A stretch of DNA of 64,000 bases from Halosimplex salinum (lineage in GTDB: Archaea; Halobacteriota; Halobacteria; Halobacteriales; Haloarculaceae). The position numbers and the translations under genes are program-made. The DNA lies in contig NZ_QWGG01000013.1 of the NCBI RefSeq assembly GCF_003730195.1, positions 1 through 64,000 on the forward strand, given 5' to 3'. Below, piece by piece: positions 34,157 through 43,756 of this stretch. Position 1 is the stretch's first letter; every line of letters starts with the position of its first letter. The notes beneath the pieces were generated by a model. The model saw only the letters and a program-made list of their open reading frames with translations, had not been told where the DNA came from and did not search any database.

Positions 34157-35203
34157 TCAGTACTCGTCGAGCGGGCGCTGACGGATCTTCGTCCGGAGTT
34201 CGGCCAGCGACGGGTCGTCCTCGCGGGCGAAGGTCGCGAAGATGGTGGTGACCTCCGAGCGCGACACCTTGACGTTGCCCTCCTTGATCACGTCCTCGGG
34301 GCGCTCTTCGAGTTCGCGGATCGTCCCGACGGCGAGGAGGAAGGGGATCGCCCACGCCGAGAGCGTGTTACCGCGGATCTCTGGCATGGCTTCGAGCCAG
34401 GTCTGGGCGCCGTCGAGGTACCCCTCCGCGCGGTCGACGACACGGCGGATGACGGGGACGAACGCTTCGCTGTTGTCCTCGTCGGGGATGTCCGCGGTGT
34501 CGAGTTCCTCGGCATCGAGCAACTCCTGGGGAATGTAGACGTTGTTCTCCTCCTCGAAGTCGGTGGCCACGTCCTTCGAGACGTTGACTAGCTGGAGGAG
34601 CATCGCGAACGAGCGAGCGTTGTTCTGGAGGGTTTCGCGGACGGAGTCGTCGACGTTGCGCGAAAGGAGGCCGGTGACGAGCGTCCCGACGGTGCCGGCG
34701 GCGTACCAGCAGTACTCCTCGAGTTCACCGAACGTCTCGAGGCGCAGGCCACCCTGCTCGGCGTAGCGCTCGACGAACATCGCCATCCCGCCGACGAGTT
34801 CGCGCACGGGCGGCCGGATCGCCGCCTGCGAGTCCTCGTCGAGCCCCTCGAAGGTGCGGAACACCCGCTCGCACTCGGCGACGACCTGCCAGTCGTCGTT
34901 CGGGTCTTCGGGGATCCACTCGTCGATCGCCGCCCGGAACTCGGCGCTGGTCTCGTCGTCGTCCGGGTCGAGCACGCGGTCGTACTGCTCCAGGAGCGCC
35001 CGCTGCTCGGCGGGCGGGATATGCCCCGCGTCCTCTATCGTGTCGGCAACCCGACAGAGGAGGTATCCGACACAGATGTCGCGCGACATGGGCTCGTCTA
35101 ACTCCGCAACCGTCAGGGCGAACGTGCGTGAGACGTCTTCGACGGCCTCGTAACAGTAGTCGAGGTCGTCCTGAAACACCTGTTCGGTCTGGTTTCGTGA
35201 CAT
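34157..35203 (-). CDS. Squalene/phytoene synthase family protein
   Basis: The 348-aa all-helical prenyltransferase joins two prenyl diphosphates head to head. Both aspartate motifs are present: CRVADTIED (about residues 50-58) and NVSKDVATDFEEENN (about 210-224), which bind Mg-diphosphate. DVSRTFAL near the N-terminus and YCWYAAGTVG fit the squalene synthase branch better than phytoene synthase, but I cannot exclude the latter. It lies upstream of a geranylgeranyl reductase-family gene in the same orientation. A TTTTTAC box lies about 30 bases before the ATG. Confidence 0.87.
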   Translation of the reverse strand: MSRNQTEQVFQDDLDYCYEAVEDVSRTFALTVAELDEPMSRDICVGYLLCRVADTIEDAGHIPPAEQRALLEQYDRVLDPDDDETSAEFRAAIDEWIPEDPNDDWQVVAECERVFRTFEGLDEDSQAAIRPPVRELVGGMAMFVERYAEQGGLRLETFGELEEYCWYAAGTVGTLVTGLLSRNVDDSVRETLQNNARSFAMLLQLVNVSKDVATDFEEENNVYIPQELLDAEELDTADIPDEDNSEAFVPVIRRVVDRAEGYLDGAQTWLEAMPEIRGNTLSAWAIPFLLAVGTIRELEERPEDVIKEGNVKVSRSEVTTIFATFAREDDPSLAELRTKIRQRPLDEY

Positions 35204-35313
35204 TCCCGATACAGTCCCTTAACCCTTCCACAAGTAAAAAGTTCGCCTACCGACCGCGCAGTCGGTCCCGCCGACACGTCCCTCGATTCCGAGCGGTTCC
35301 TGTCTCCGAACCG

Positions 35314-36534
35314 TCACCGGCCCACCACGTCGCTGTCGGAGGGGCCGGGACCGCCCAGCGACGACACGAACTCGTCGAGCAGAGCGGGGTCAGACGCGCC
35401 GGGGAGTTCCGTCTCGGCCGTTCGGCAGGGCTCGTCGACGCCGAGTCTCTCACAGACGGCGTCCGCGGTCGCCTCGGCCATCAGCCGGTAGGTCGTCAGT
35501 TTCCCGCCGACGACCGAGAGGAAGTTGTCGACTCCCTCGTCGGCGTGGTCGAGCAGGAAGAAGCCCCGCGAGATGCCGCGACCGCCGCGGTCGGCCTCGT
35601 CCGGTTCGTACAGCGGGCGGACGCCCCACCACTCCCGGACCGCCGCCGCATCACTGACGGCAGGATACATCGTCGCGCACTCCTCGCGAACGCGTTCGCG
35701 CTCCCAGTCCGCGCGCTCGAACTCGTCGGGGTCGTCGACGGGTTTACTGGTCGTCCCCAGCACGGCCTCGTGCTCGTGGGGTACGACGATGTCGCCGTCG
35801 CCCGGTTCTCGGCTCCGGTTCACGACCGTCTCCAGGTCGGCGTGGTCGACCGACACCATCAGCCCGCGGGTCGGGCGCATCTCGACGGTCGCGCCGGCCA
35901 TCGCCGCGAGTTCGCCGGCCCACGCGCCCGTCGCGTTGACGACGACCTCCGGGCTGACCGTGTCGTCGACCTCGCCGCCGACGGCGACGCCGACGACCTC
36001 GCCGTCCTCGACGCGCATCCCCTCGACCGGGGCGTGGGAGAACGCGTCCGCGCCCCGTTCGGTGGCTCCCCTGACGTTCGCGGCGACGAGACGCGACGGC
36101 GAGACGACGGCGTCCGGGACGCGCATCGCCCGTTCGACGTCGTCGGAGAGTCCCGGCACCGCCTCCCGCGCGTCGTCGCCGTCGACGACTTCGACCGGGA
36201 TCCCGATCTCCTCACAGGCGCGTCGCTTGGCGTCGAAGTACGCGGGGTCGTCCTCGGCAAGCTGGACGAACAGACCGCCGGTCTCGTCGACACAGGCGTC
36301 CGCGATCTCTCTGAGCGTCCGGTTCTCTTCGAGGCACTCCGTGGCGCCGGCAGCGTCGGCCTCCGCGTAGCGTGCGCCGCTATGGAGGAGGCCGTGCGAC
36401 CGGCTGGTCGTCCCGTGAGCGAGCCCCTCCCGGTCGACGAGCGTCACGTCACAGCCGCGGAGCGCGAGGTCGCGGGCGGTGCCGGCGCCGGTCGCGCCGC
36501 CGCCGACGACGAGGACGTCGGTTTCGACTGGCAT
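35314..36534 (-). CDS. GlpA-like FAD-dependent glycerol-3-phosphate dehydrogenase, short form
   Basis: The 406-aa protein has a GGGATGAGTARDLALRG flavin loop and the HGTTSRSHGLLHSGARYAE segment characteristic of GlpA/GlpD. WWGVRPLY and a GGKLTTYRLMAE segment near the end also match. Anaerobic GlpA proteins are longer and carry a C-terminal [2Fe-2S]-binding domain, which is absent here, and no glpB or glpC follows. It may be a diverged or alternative glycerol-3-phosphate or 2-hydroxy acid oxidase. The start at 36534 gives the family N-terminus directly. Confidence 0.78.
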   Translation of the reverse strand: MPVETDVLVVGGGATGAGTARDLALRGCDVTLVDREGLAHGTTSRSHGLLHSGARYAEADAAGATECLEENRTLREIADACVDETGGLFVQLAEDDPAYFDAKRRACEEIGIPVEVVDGDDAREAVPGLSDDVERAMRVPDAVVSPSRLVAANVRGATERGADAFSHAPVEGMRVEDGEVVGVAVGGEVDDTVSPEVVVNATGAWAGELAAMAGATVEMRPTRGLMVSVDHADLETVVNRSREPGDGDIVVPHEHEAVLGTTSKPVDDPDEFERADWERERVREECATMYPAVSDAAAVREWWGVRPLYEPDEADRGGRGISRGFFLLDHADEGVDNFLSVVGGKLTTYRLMAEATADAVCERLGVDEPCRTAETELPGASDPALLDEFVSSLGGPGPSDSDVVGR

Positions 36535-36626
36535 ACGGATCGCTCGGGAGCGGAGACGTATGTGTGTGATGGCGTGCCGGAACACGCATGAGAAACCCTT
36601 ATTTTCGAACCGGCAAACTGCCGAAC

Positions 36627-36935
36627 ATGGAACGACTACAGACACGTCTCCGTCGGCACTGGCGCGAGACGCGACCCTGGATACTGATCGGTGCCGGCGT
36701 CTATACGTTCTACTTCGGTGCGGCCCTGCTGGTGGTCGTCGCGTACTACGGCGTCGACGTCGCGGCCAGCGTCGCCGGGTCGGCCGCTGGGGTGCTGTTC
36801 GTCCTGTCTGCGGGGGCGGTGGCCGTGGTCACCGGGCGGTGGCTGATCGACTGGTATCAGCCGAACTTCGAACCCGGCCACCCCCGCGACGAGTACCTCT
36901 CCTCGACCCAGCTGTGGTTCGACGAAGAACAGTGA
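36627..36935 (+). CDS. Small membrane protein, two helices
   Basis: The 102-aa protein has an Arg-rich amphipathic N-terminus (MERLQTRLRRHWRETRPW), two predicted membrane helices (about 20-43 and 50-73), and a soluble tail with PRDEYLSSTQLWFDEEQ. A TTATTTT box about 27 bases upstream supports the ATG at 36627 rather than an in-frame ATG at 36588. It is a haloarchaeal hypothetical; I see no function. Confidence 0.7.
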   Translation: MERLQTRLRRHWRETRPWILIGAGVYTFYFGAALLVVVAYYGVDVAASVAGSAAGVLFVLSAGAVAVVTGRWLIDWYQPNFEPGHPRDEYLSSTQLWFDEEQ

Positions 36936-37013
36936 GGATGTAATTCCCCGCTCCCGGTCCCGCGTCGGCCAGAACAATGATTAGCGCGGCCGACGGAGGG
37001 TCGCCAACGGCCG

Positions 37014-39722
37014 ATGACTCGCTACAACCACGCCCGGGTGCAGGAGTACTGGCAGTACGTGTGGGACGCCGAGGGGGTTTACGAGGTCCCCGACGACGCG
37101 ACGGACCCGACGTACGTCCTCGGGATGTTCCCCTACACCTCCGGGACGCTGCACATGGGCCACGTCCGAAACTACGCTATCACGGACGCCTACGCCCGCT
37201 ACCGCTCGCTCCGGGGCGACACCGTCCTCCAGCCGATGGGCTGGGACGCGTTCGGCCTCCCGGCCGAGAACGCCGCCTACGAGCGAAACACCGACCCGGA
37301 GTCCTGGACTCGCTCCTGCATCGAGCAGATGCGCGAGGAACTGGAGACGATGGGCTTCGGCTACGACTGGTCGCGGGAGGTCACGACCTGCGACCCCGAG
37401 TACTACCGCTGGAACCAGTACCTCTTCAAGCGCTTCCACGAGGAGGACCTCGTCGAGTACACCGGCGCGCGCGTCAACTGGTGTCCCGACTGCGAGACGG
37501 TCCTGGCCGACGCACAGGTCGAACACCCCACCGAAGCCGACGCGGCGGCCGACGGCGGTACGGCCAGCGGGGCCGCCGCGGACAGCGGAGCGGTCGAGGG
37601 CGGTCACGGCGCCGGCGTCTGCTGGCGCTGTGAGACGCCCGTCGAGCGCCGCGAACTCGACCAGTGGTTCTTCACCATCACCGACTACGCGGACGAACTC
37701 GACGCCGGCCTCGACGATCTAGAGGGGTGGCCCGACAGCGTCCGGGACATCCAGCGCAACTGGATCGGCCGCCAGGAGGGCGCCCACGTGTCGTTCGCGG
37801 TCGACGCCGCGGAGGGAGAGTTTGACGAGGTCGACGTGTTCACGACGCGCCTCGACACGGTGTACGGCGCGACGTACGTCGCGCTGTCGCCGGGCCACGA
37901 CCTCGCGGCCGCAGTCGCCGAGCGCGACGACGACGTGGCCGAGTACGTCGAGGATGTCACCAGCGCCGGCGCCGACGCGAGCGGTACCTCGGGCGTCGAG
38001 ACAGGGCTCACGGCGACTCACCCGATCACGGGCGACGAACTGCCCGTCTACGTCGCCGCGTACGTCCTCGACGACGTGGGCACTGGGGCGGTGATGGGCG
38101 TCCCCGCGCACAACGAGCGCGACCACGCCTTCGCCGCGGCCCACGACCTCTCTGTCGAGCAGGTCGTCGAACCCGTCGACGGGAGCGGAACCGACCTGCC
38201 GGACGCCCCCTACACGGACGACGGCATGTTGACCGACAGCGGCGAGTACGACGGCCTCGCCAGTTCCGCCGCGCGCGAACGCCTGCTCGGCGCCGACGGC
38301 GTCGAGTCCGCGACGGAGTACCGCCTGCGCGACTGGCTCATCTCCCGGCAGCGCTACTGGGGCACCCCGATCCCGATGATCCACTGCGACGACTGCGGTC
38401 GCGTGCCGGTGCCCGACGAGGACCTCCCCGTCGAACTGCCGCCGTACGTCCGCACGGCGGGCAATCCGCTCGAAGAGAGCGAGGAGTGGAAGTCGGTCGA
38501 GTGTCCCGAGTGTGGTGGGCCCGCCGAGCGCGAGACGGACACGATGGACACGTTCGTCGACTCCTCGTGGTACTTCCTGCGCTTCCTCTCGCCGGACCTC
38601 GATACGGCCCCGTTCGACACCGAGCGGGCGAACGACTGGCTCCCCGTCGACGTGTACGTCGGCGGCGAGGAACACGCCATCCTCCACCTCCTCTACATCC
38701 GGTTCTTCACTCGCGCCCTCGCAGATCTGGACCTGCTCGACACCCGCGAACCCGTCGAGCGCCTGATCAACCAGGGAACCGTCCTCTACGACGGCGAGAA
38801 GATGTCCTCCTCGAAGGGCAACGCCATCGCGCCCCACGAGTACGGCGCGGAGACGACTCGTCTCTTCCTGCTGTCGGCCGCCCACCCGGCACAGGACTTC
38901 GAGTGGACGGTGAAGTCGGTCGGCGACGTGTACGACTTCCAGCAGCGGCTCTTCTCGATGGTCGCGGACCGCGACGAGGTGGAGACGCGCGATGGGGGCG
39001 CCCTGCGTGACGACTACCTCCAGCGCGAGATCGACCGGACGGTGACGGCTGTCGCCGAGGAGTACGAGCGGTTCCGCTTCCACCGCGTCGTCAGCGAGAC
39101 ACAGCGGTTCGCCCGCCTGCTGCGCCGGTACGCCGAGTACGGCCCGGTCGACGAGGCGACGTATCGGCGCGGCCTGCGCGCCCTGACGCGCTTCGTCGCG
39201 CCGATGGCCCCCTACCTCGGCGAGGAGATGTGGAACCTGCTCGACACCGAGGGGATGGTCGTCGAGGCCGACTGGCCGACGGTCCGGGAACCGGTCGAGG
39301 ACTACGAACTGGAGCGCCAGCTCGTCGAACGGACGCTCGACGACGTGCGCGACATCACCGAGGTCGTCGACATCGACGACCCCGAGACCATCGAGATCGT
39401 CGTCGCCGAGGGCTGGAAGTACCGCGCCTACGACCACGTCCGACGCGCAGACCCGGGCGACGCCGTCGTCGGGTCGGCGCTGGACGACGAGTCGATCGGC
39501 GACCACGGCGACCGCGCCGCGGAGTACCTCGGCGAACTGGCCTCTCGTGCGGGCGCGCTCGAACCGGTCCTGGACGCGGACCGCGAACTCGACGTGCTCG
39601 GGGAGGCAGCGTGGCTGTTCGGCGACGAGTTCGGGGCAGCCGTCGAGGTCCGCCGCGCGAGCGCGGACGACGACCTCGCGGACAAGGCCGACCCCGCCAA
39701 GCCCGCGATCCACATCGACTGA
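37014..39722 (+). CDS. Leucyl-tRNA synthetase, bacterial type
   Basis: The 902-aa class I synthetase charges tRNA-Leu. It has HMGH (47-50, the HIGH motif) and KMSSS (596-600, the KMSKS motif). A zinc-type pair C157-x2-C160 and C203-x2-C206 flanks a low-complexity Ala/Gly insert. The opening PYTSGTLHMGHVRNYAITDAYARY and WDAFGLPAENAA, and the layout of the editing insertion, match bacterial LeuRS rather than the usual archaeal/eukaryotic form. This fits earlier transfer into haloarchaea. It is a single-gene unit. Confidence 0.96.
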   Translation: MTRYNHARVQEYWQYVWDAEGVYEVPDDATDPTYVLGMFPYTSGTLHMGHVRNYAITDAYARYRSLRGDTVLQPMGWDAFGLPAENAAYERNTDPESWTRSCIEQMREELETMGFGYDWSREVTTCDPEYYRWNQYLFKRFHEEDLVEYTGARVNWCPDCETVLADAQVEHPTEADAAADGGTASGAAADSGAVEGGHGAGVCWRCETPVERRELDQWFFTITDYADELDAGLDDLEGWPDSVRDIQRNWIGRQEGAHVSFAVDAAEGEFDEVDVFTTRLDTVYGATYVALSPGHDLAAAVAERDDDVAEYVEDVTSAGADASGTSGVETGLTATHPITGDELPVYVAAYVLDDVGTGAVMGVPAHNERDHAFAAAHDLSVEQVVEPVDGSGTDLPDAPYTDDGMLTDSGEYDGLASSAARERLLGADGVESATEYRLRDWLISRQRYWGTPIPMIHCDDCGRVPVPDEDLPVELPPYVRTAGNPLEESEEWKSVECPECGGPAERETDTMDTFVDSSWYFLRFLSPDLDTAPFDTERANDWLPVDVYVGGEEHAILHLLYIRFFTRALADLDLLDTREPVERLINQGTVLYDGEKMSSSKGNAIAPHEYGAETTRLFLLSAAHPAQDFEWTVKSVGDVYDFQQRLFSMVADRDEVETRDGGALRDDYLQREIDRTVTAVAEEYERFRFHRVVSETQRFARLLRRYAEYGPVDEATYRRGLRALTRFVAPMAPYLGEEMWNLLDTEGMVVEADWPTVREPVEDYELERQLVERTLDDVRDITEVVDIDDPETIEIVVAEGWKYRAYDHVRRADPGDAVVGSALDDESIGDHGDRAAEYLGELASRAGALEPVLDADRELDVLGEAAWLFGDEFGAAVEVRRASADDDLADKADPAKPAIHID

Positions 39723-39749
39723 GGACCGACGCCGACCACACCGAACAGC

Positions 39750-40862
39750 ATGACACCGACCCGTCGCGCCGTCCTCGCGGGGTCTGCGGCGTCGGTCGTG
39801 GCGCTCGCCGGCGTCGCCGGGTCGGTCCGCACCCGTCCGCGCCGTCCCGTCCCGGCGACGGTCCCGGGGAGCCCGGACGCGCGCCTCGGGTTCGTCGGCG
39901 ACGTGATGCTCGGCCGCAACGTCGACGACCGCTGGTCGAAGGAGGACCCCGCCGGCGTCTGGGGGTCGACGCTCGACTCCCTGCGCGCGCTCGACGGCCT
40001 GTTCCTGAACCTCGAGTGTTGCCTCTCGGCCCGGGGCGAGCGCCGGCCGAACCAGACGTACTACTTCCGGGCGGATCCGGAGTGGTCGCTCCCGGCGCTC
40101 GACGCGGCCGGGACCGCGTTCACGTCGCTCGCCAACAACCACCTCCTCGACTACGGCCCCGTCGCGCTGCTGGACACGGTCGGCCACCTGAACCGGGCCG
40201 GAATCGCGAACGCCGGCGCCGGTCACGACCGCGGGGCGGCGACGCGACCGACGGTGGCGAGCGCCGGCGACGTCGACGTGGGCGTGATCGCCCTGACCGA
40301 CCAGTCGCGGTCCTATCGAGCGGGTCCCGACAGCCCCGGGACGGCGTGGACACCGCTCCGACGGGGGGATCCCCGGACGCGACAGCGGGTGACGGACGCG
40401 CTCCGGGTACTCGACCGGCGCGACGCCGACCTCGTCGTCGCGTCGCTCCACTGGGGACCCAACTGGGAGGTTCGACCCGCCGGGGGCCAGCGGCGCTTCG
40501 CCCGCTGGCTGATAGACCGGGGCGTCGACGCGGTCCACGGCCACAGCGCCCACGTGCTACAGGGTGTCGAGGTGTATCGCGGCCGTCCCATCGTCTACGA
40601 CGCCGGCGACTACGTGGACGACTACGTCGTCAAACCGGACCTGCACAACGACCGGAGCGTCCGCGCCGAACTCGTGATCGAGGACGGACGGCTCGACCGC
40701 TTGCACCTCGCACCGGTCGAAATCGTCGACGAGCGCGTCGAACGGGCGACGGGCGAGGTGGCCGCCTGGGTCCGCGAGCGGGTCCGTTCGCTCTCGGGCG
40801 AGTTCGGGACGACTGTCGAACGAGCGGGTCGGGGCGTTTCGATACCGCTCGCGCCGGACTGA
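39750..40862 (+). CDS. CapA-family metallophosphatase-like protein
   Basis: The 370-aa protein belongs to the PGA_cap family (poly-gamma-glutamate capsule protein CapA). Motifs are GDVMLGR (about residue 50), NLECCLS, LANNHLLDYG, LHWGPNWE and HGHSAHVLQGVE, corresponding to the metallophosphoesterase-like metal site. A Tat-like N-terminus (TRRAVLAGSAASVVALAGVAGS) without an obvious lipobox Cys suggests export. No cap biosynthesis genes are nearby, so the substrate is unknown. It starts 27 bases after leuS. Confidence 0.85.
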   Translation: MTPTRRAVLAGSAASVVALAGVAGSVRTRPRRPVPATVPGSPDARLGFVGDVMLGRNVDDRWSKEDPAGVWGSTLDSLRALDGLFLNLECCLSARGERRPNQTYYFRADPEWSLPALDAAGTAFTSLANNHLLDYGPVALLDTVGHLNRAGIANAGAGHDRGAATRPTVASAGDVDVGVIALTDQSRSYRAGPDSPGTAWTPLRRGDPRTRQRVTDALRVLDRRDADLVVASLHWGPNWEVRPAGGQRRFARWLIDRGVDAVHGHSAHVLQGVEVYRGRPIVYDAGDYVDDYVVKPDLHNDRSVRAELVIEDGRLDRLHLAPVEIVDERVERATGEVAAWVRERVRSLSGEFGTTVERAGRGVSIPLAPD

Positions 40863-41367
40863 CCGGTGAGCGGGCACAGCCGTCGGATCGTCTCGGTGGA
40901 AGTAGCGCAGGTAGCGGTGCGGTGGCGCGCGCTGGAGCGCGCTTTCATGCGCGCGACGAAGCCGTGCGAGGGACGAGAAGCGCAGGGAGCGGAGCGACCG
41001 AGCATCGCAGTCGGTTGGGGAGGCGTGAGGCTGTCTGCGGTGCTGTGCGGTACGGTCGTCGTTCTGGCGGACTGAAAGGGCGAGGCGCGGTCGCGCCGAC
41101 CGGAGAGACGGGAGTCACTGAGTCGGCCCTATTCGAGTGAGCGGAGCGAACGAGAATATCCGGCTCAGTGACCGCGAGCGGGCCGAGGGCTTTCAACGCT
41201 TGCAGTCTCCTGCGGACGATCCATCTCGTAGCGAGCGGGGCGAGGGCTTTCGTCGCCAGCCGTCGAGTGAAGTCGAAGTAACTCCTAACGAGCAGGTCGT
41301 AGCCCGCCAGCGCACACAGTCGACAGGAGATGCGACTCGTTTTGAGCGAGGAGGCCGAACGGCCGCC
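40863..41367. other. 505-base noncoding gap with dispersed repeat copy 1
   Basis: Most of this gap (40916-41216) is copy 1 of the dispersed repeat. The remainder (41217-41367) contains a second partial GAGGGCTTTC segment at about 41242, then the leader of the oxidoreductase at 41368. No protein-coding gene is supported. Confidence 0.6.
40916..41216 (+). repeat. Dispersed structured repeat, copy 1
   Basis: Shared blocks in order are a GCGCGC-rich head, GGGGAGGCGTG (41015-41040 region), GGACTGAAAGGGCGAG (about 41071-41086), a terminal hairpin (41116-41170) and GAGGGCTTTC. The head 40916-40973 is identical, base for base, to copy 2 in reverse. The hairpin pairs CACTGAG with CTCAGTG, then CGG with CCG, then TATTC (41130-41134) with GAATA (41154-41158). 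Compared with copy 3, two base pairs are changed on both sides, so pairing is kept. Confidence 0.75.
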
Positions 41368-42405
41368 ATGACACGGATCGGAGTCGTCGGCGCGGGCGCA
41401 GCGGCCGCGGCCGCGACGTACGTCCTCGACGGGGCGCTCCCGTCGGCCGAGATCACGGTGCTGGAGAAGTCACGGGGCGTCTGCGGCCGCGCCGCGACGC
41501 GTCGCCGGGGCGACGTGACGTACGACTACGGCGCCAACTACGTCAAGAGCGACGACGAGCGGGTCGTCGAACTGCTCACCGAGACGCTCGACTCGGACGG
41601 GCTGGTCGACGTGACCGACCCGATCTACACCTTCGACGCGGACGGAACCGTCTCGGAGGGCCGCGACGCCGACGACCACAAGTGGACCTACCGCCAGGGG
41701 CTCACACAGGTCGCGAAACGACTGTTCGGCGAGACCGACGCGACGGTCCACAATTCGACGCGCGCCGAGACGCTCGTCCGCGACGACGAACAGTGGCGCG
41801 TCGTCGATTCCGATGAGACCGAGTGGGGTCCCTTCGACGCGCTCCTGCTGAACCCGCCCGCGCCGCAGTCCGCGGAACTCCTCCGCGACGCCGAGTGGGA
41901 GTCGGGGGCGCGAACGGCGCTGGCCGAGGCGGCCGAGGCCGTCCCCTACCGCACGATCTGGACCGCAGTGCTGGGCTACGAGTTCGAACTCGACCGGCCG
42001 TACTACGCGCTCGTCAACCCGGACCGCGACCACCAGGTCGGCTGGTTCGCCCGCGAGGCGTGCAAGGCCGGTCACGTGCCCGACGGCGAGTCAGTGCTCG
42101 TCGTCCAGGCTAACCCCGACTGGTCGGTCGCGCACTACGACGACGACCCGGCGGAGAACGTCGCGAAACTCGCCGACCTGTCCGCCGACGTGCTCGGCGA
42201 CGAGCGACTGGCCGACCCGGCGTGGACCGATCATCAGGGCTGGCGCTACGCGCTTCCGGACGAGGGCGTTCGACGGGGCGCCGTCGACGACGTCGCGGAC
42301 GCGGATCTCTACCCGATCGGCGACTGGGTCGCCGGCGAGGCCCGACTCCACGCCGCGCTCCGGAACGGACTGGACACCGGCGAACGAGTCGCGTATTCGC
42401 TGTAA
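41368..42405 (+). CDS. Renalase-like FAD/NAD(P)-dependent oxidoreductase
   Basis: The 345-aa flavoprotein has an N-terminal dinucleotide loop (GVVGAGAAAAAATYVL), followed by LEKSRGVCGRAATRRRG and YDYGANYV, which match the flavin-containing amine oxidase/renalase group. A C-terminal YPIGDWVAGEARLHAAL is the usual FAD-contacting end motif. The substrate is unknown; haloarchaeal members are generally orphan. It begins just downstream of dispersed repeat copy 1. Confidence 0.8.
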   Translation: MTRIGVVGAGAAAAAATYVLDGALPSAEITVLEKSRGVCGRAATRRRGDVTYDYGANYVKSDDERVVELLTETLDSDGLVDVTDPIYTFDADGTVSEGRDADDHKWTYRQGLTQVAKRLFGETDATVHNSTRAETLVRDDEQWRVVDSDETEWGPFDALLLNPPAPQSAELLRDAEWESGARTALAEAAEAVPYRTIWTAVLGYEFELDRPYYALVNPDRDHQVGWFAREACKAGHVPDGESVLVVQANPDWSVAHYDDDPAENVAKLADLSADVLGDERLADPAWTDHQGWRYALPDEGVRRGAVDDVADADLYPIGDWVAGEARLHAALRNGLDTGERVAYSL

Positions 42406-42486
42406 CCGTCCCGGGTCGGGGCGTCGCGGTCTCTCCTTGCACGTGCAGGCCCCGGTAGTTCCCTCGATGGGGCCCTCAGCACCGGC

Positions 42487-43077
42487 ATGGACAGTTCGCC
42501 GTCGCTCGTCGAGGACCGGTCGCGAAACGCCGTCGTCTCGTGGTCCCTCGTCGCCGTCCTGTCAGTCGTCGTCGTGCTGGACGTCCTGCGAGGGGACCTC
42601 CTGTGGGCGGTCTTCACGGCGGTCGTCGTCGCGGTCGCCGCGCTCCCCGCCGTCGTCACCCGCGATCGGTCGGTCGTGGTCTCGTGGGAGGCGCTCGCGC
42701 TGGCGACGGTGCCGCTGGTCGCCAGACTCGCCGGTCGCTCCGTCGAACTGCTGACCTACGTCTCCGTGGCGACGCTGGCACTGCTGGTCGCGCTGGAGAT
42801 CGTCGCGTTCACCGACGCCGAGATGCCGCCGTGGTTCGCCGTCACCTTCGTCGTGATGACGACGATGACAGTCGCGGCGCTCTGGGCGGTCGTCCAGTAC
42901 CACGCCGACGCGCTCCTCGGCACCGAGTTGCTCTCCAGTCGGACGGCGCTGATGTGGGACCTCCTCGGGGCGACCGGCGTCGGCATCGCCGCGGGCGTCG
43001 TCTTCGAGTTCTACTTCCTGCGCACGACCGTCCCCCGGGACGGCCGCGTCACGAGCGGGGGTGAGACGGATGGCTGA
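42487..43077 (+). CDS. Integral membrane protein, unknown
   Basis: The 196-aa protein has about six hydrophobic helices beginning SWSLVAVLSVVVVLDVL and ending in a polar tail (FLRTTVPRDGRVTSGGETDG). It overlaps the next gene by 8 bases and is therefore probably translated with it. The paired gene is also a multi-helix membrane protein, so they may form a complex. No function is recognised. Confidence 0.75.
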   Translation: MDSSPSLVEDRSRNAVVSWSLVAVLSVVVVLDVLRGDLLWAVFTAVVVAVAALPAVVTRDRSVVVSWEALALATVPLVARLAGRSVELLTYVSVATLALLVALEIVAFTDAEMPPWFAVTFVVMTTMTVAALWAVVQYHADALLGTELLSSRTALMWDLLGATGVGIAAGVVFEFYFLRTTVPRDGRVTSGGETDG

Positions 43078-43729
43078 AGCCGGCCGGAGCGAAGACGGCG
43101 GCGACTCCGCCCTCGGGCGCGCACTCCGCGTGTTGGCCCGTCTCGGACAGCTGGCACTCGTCGGTCTCGTCGCCTACGCGGTGTTCGTCGAGCGGAGTGT
43201 CGGGCTGGTGATCAACACGTCGCTCCCGCTCGCTATCGCGCTGATCCCCGTGTACGTCCACCGCCGCTACGACTTCCGGTTCAACCCGGTCCTGACGCTG
43301 TTCGTCGTCGTCGCCGCCGCGTTCCACAGCGTCGGCGCGCTGGGGCTGTACCGGTCGATCGGCGCGTTCGACCAGATAGCCCACGGCGTCGCCGGGGCGC
43401 TCATGGCCGGGATCGGCTACGCGCTCCTCCAGGTCGTCGAGTCCGAGTACGACTCCGTCGTGATCCCGCCCCGGCTCCGCTTCGCCTTCGTCGTCATCTT
43501 CGCCGTCGCAGTCGGCGTCGCCTGGGAGGGCGTCGAGTTCAGCCTCGAACTCGCGGCGACGACGCTCGGCAGCGAGGACGCGCTCCTCTCGCAGTACGGC
43601 CTCGCCGACGTGGTACTCGACCTGCAGTACGACCTGTTCGGCGCCGTGATCGTCGCGCTCTGGGGAACCGGGTACTTCGACGGCGTCAGAACGGTCCTCG
43701 ACGAATACGTCGGCCCGTCGGGCGGGTGA
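43070..43729 (+). CDS. Integral membrane protein (DUF2238/YjdF-like)
   Basis: The 219-aa protein has about six helices. It shows the features HRRYDFRFNPVLT, RSIGAFDQIAHGVAGALMAGIGYAL and VAWEGVEFSLE, with membrane-embedded His and Glu residues as in DUF2238/YjdF-type proteins, which have no established role. ATG at 43070 lies within the stop region of the upstream gene (ATGGCTGA overlap) and is preceded by a G-rich Shine-Dalgarno-like GGGGGTGAG. Confidence 0.75.
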   Translation: MAEAGRSEDGGDSALGRALRVLARLGQLALVGLVAYAVFVERSVGLVINTSLPLAIALIPVYVHRRYDFRFNPVLTLFVVVAAAFHSVGALGLYRSIGAFDQIAHGVAGALMAGIGYALLQVVESEYDSVVIPPRLRFAFVVIFAVAVGVAWEGVEFSLELAATTLGSEDALLSQYGLADVVLDLQYDLFGAVIVALWGTGYFDGVRTVLDEYVGPSGG

Positions 43730-43756
43730 CGACTCCCGCGCCGTTCACGCGCCCGC

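Noticed and set aside
37719-40553. 944-codon minus-strand open frame
   Set aside because: It runs antisense through leuS and the CapA gene and has no recognisable domain; long antisense frames are expected at this G+C.
40863-41367. Short basic open frames in the dispersed repeat as genes
   Set aside because: The frames are not conserved among the three repeat copies, while base pairing is; the region looks like a structured noncoding repeat.
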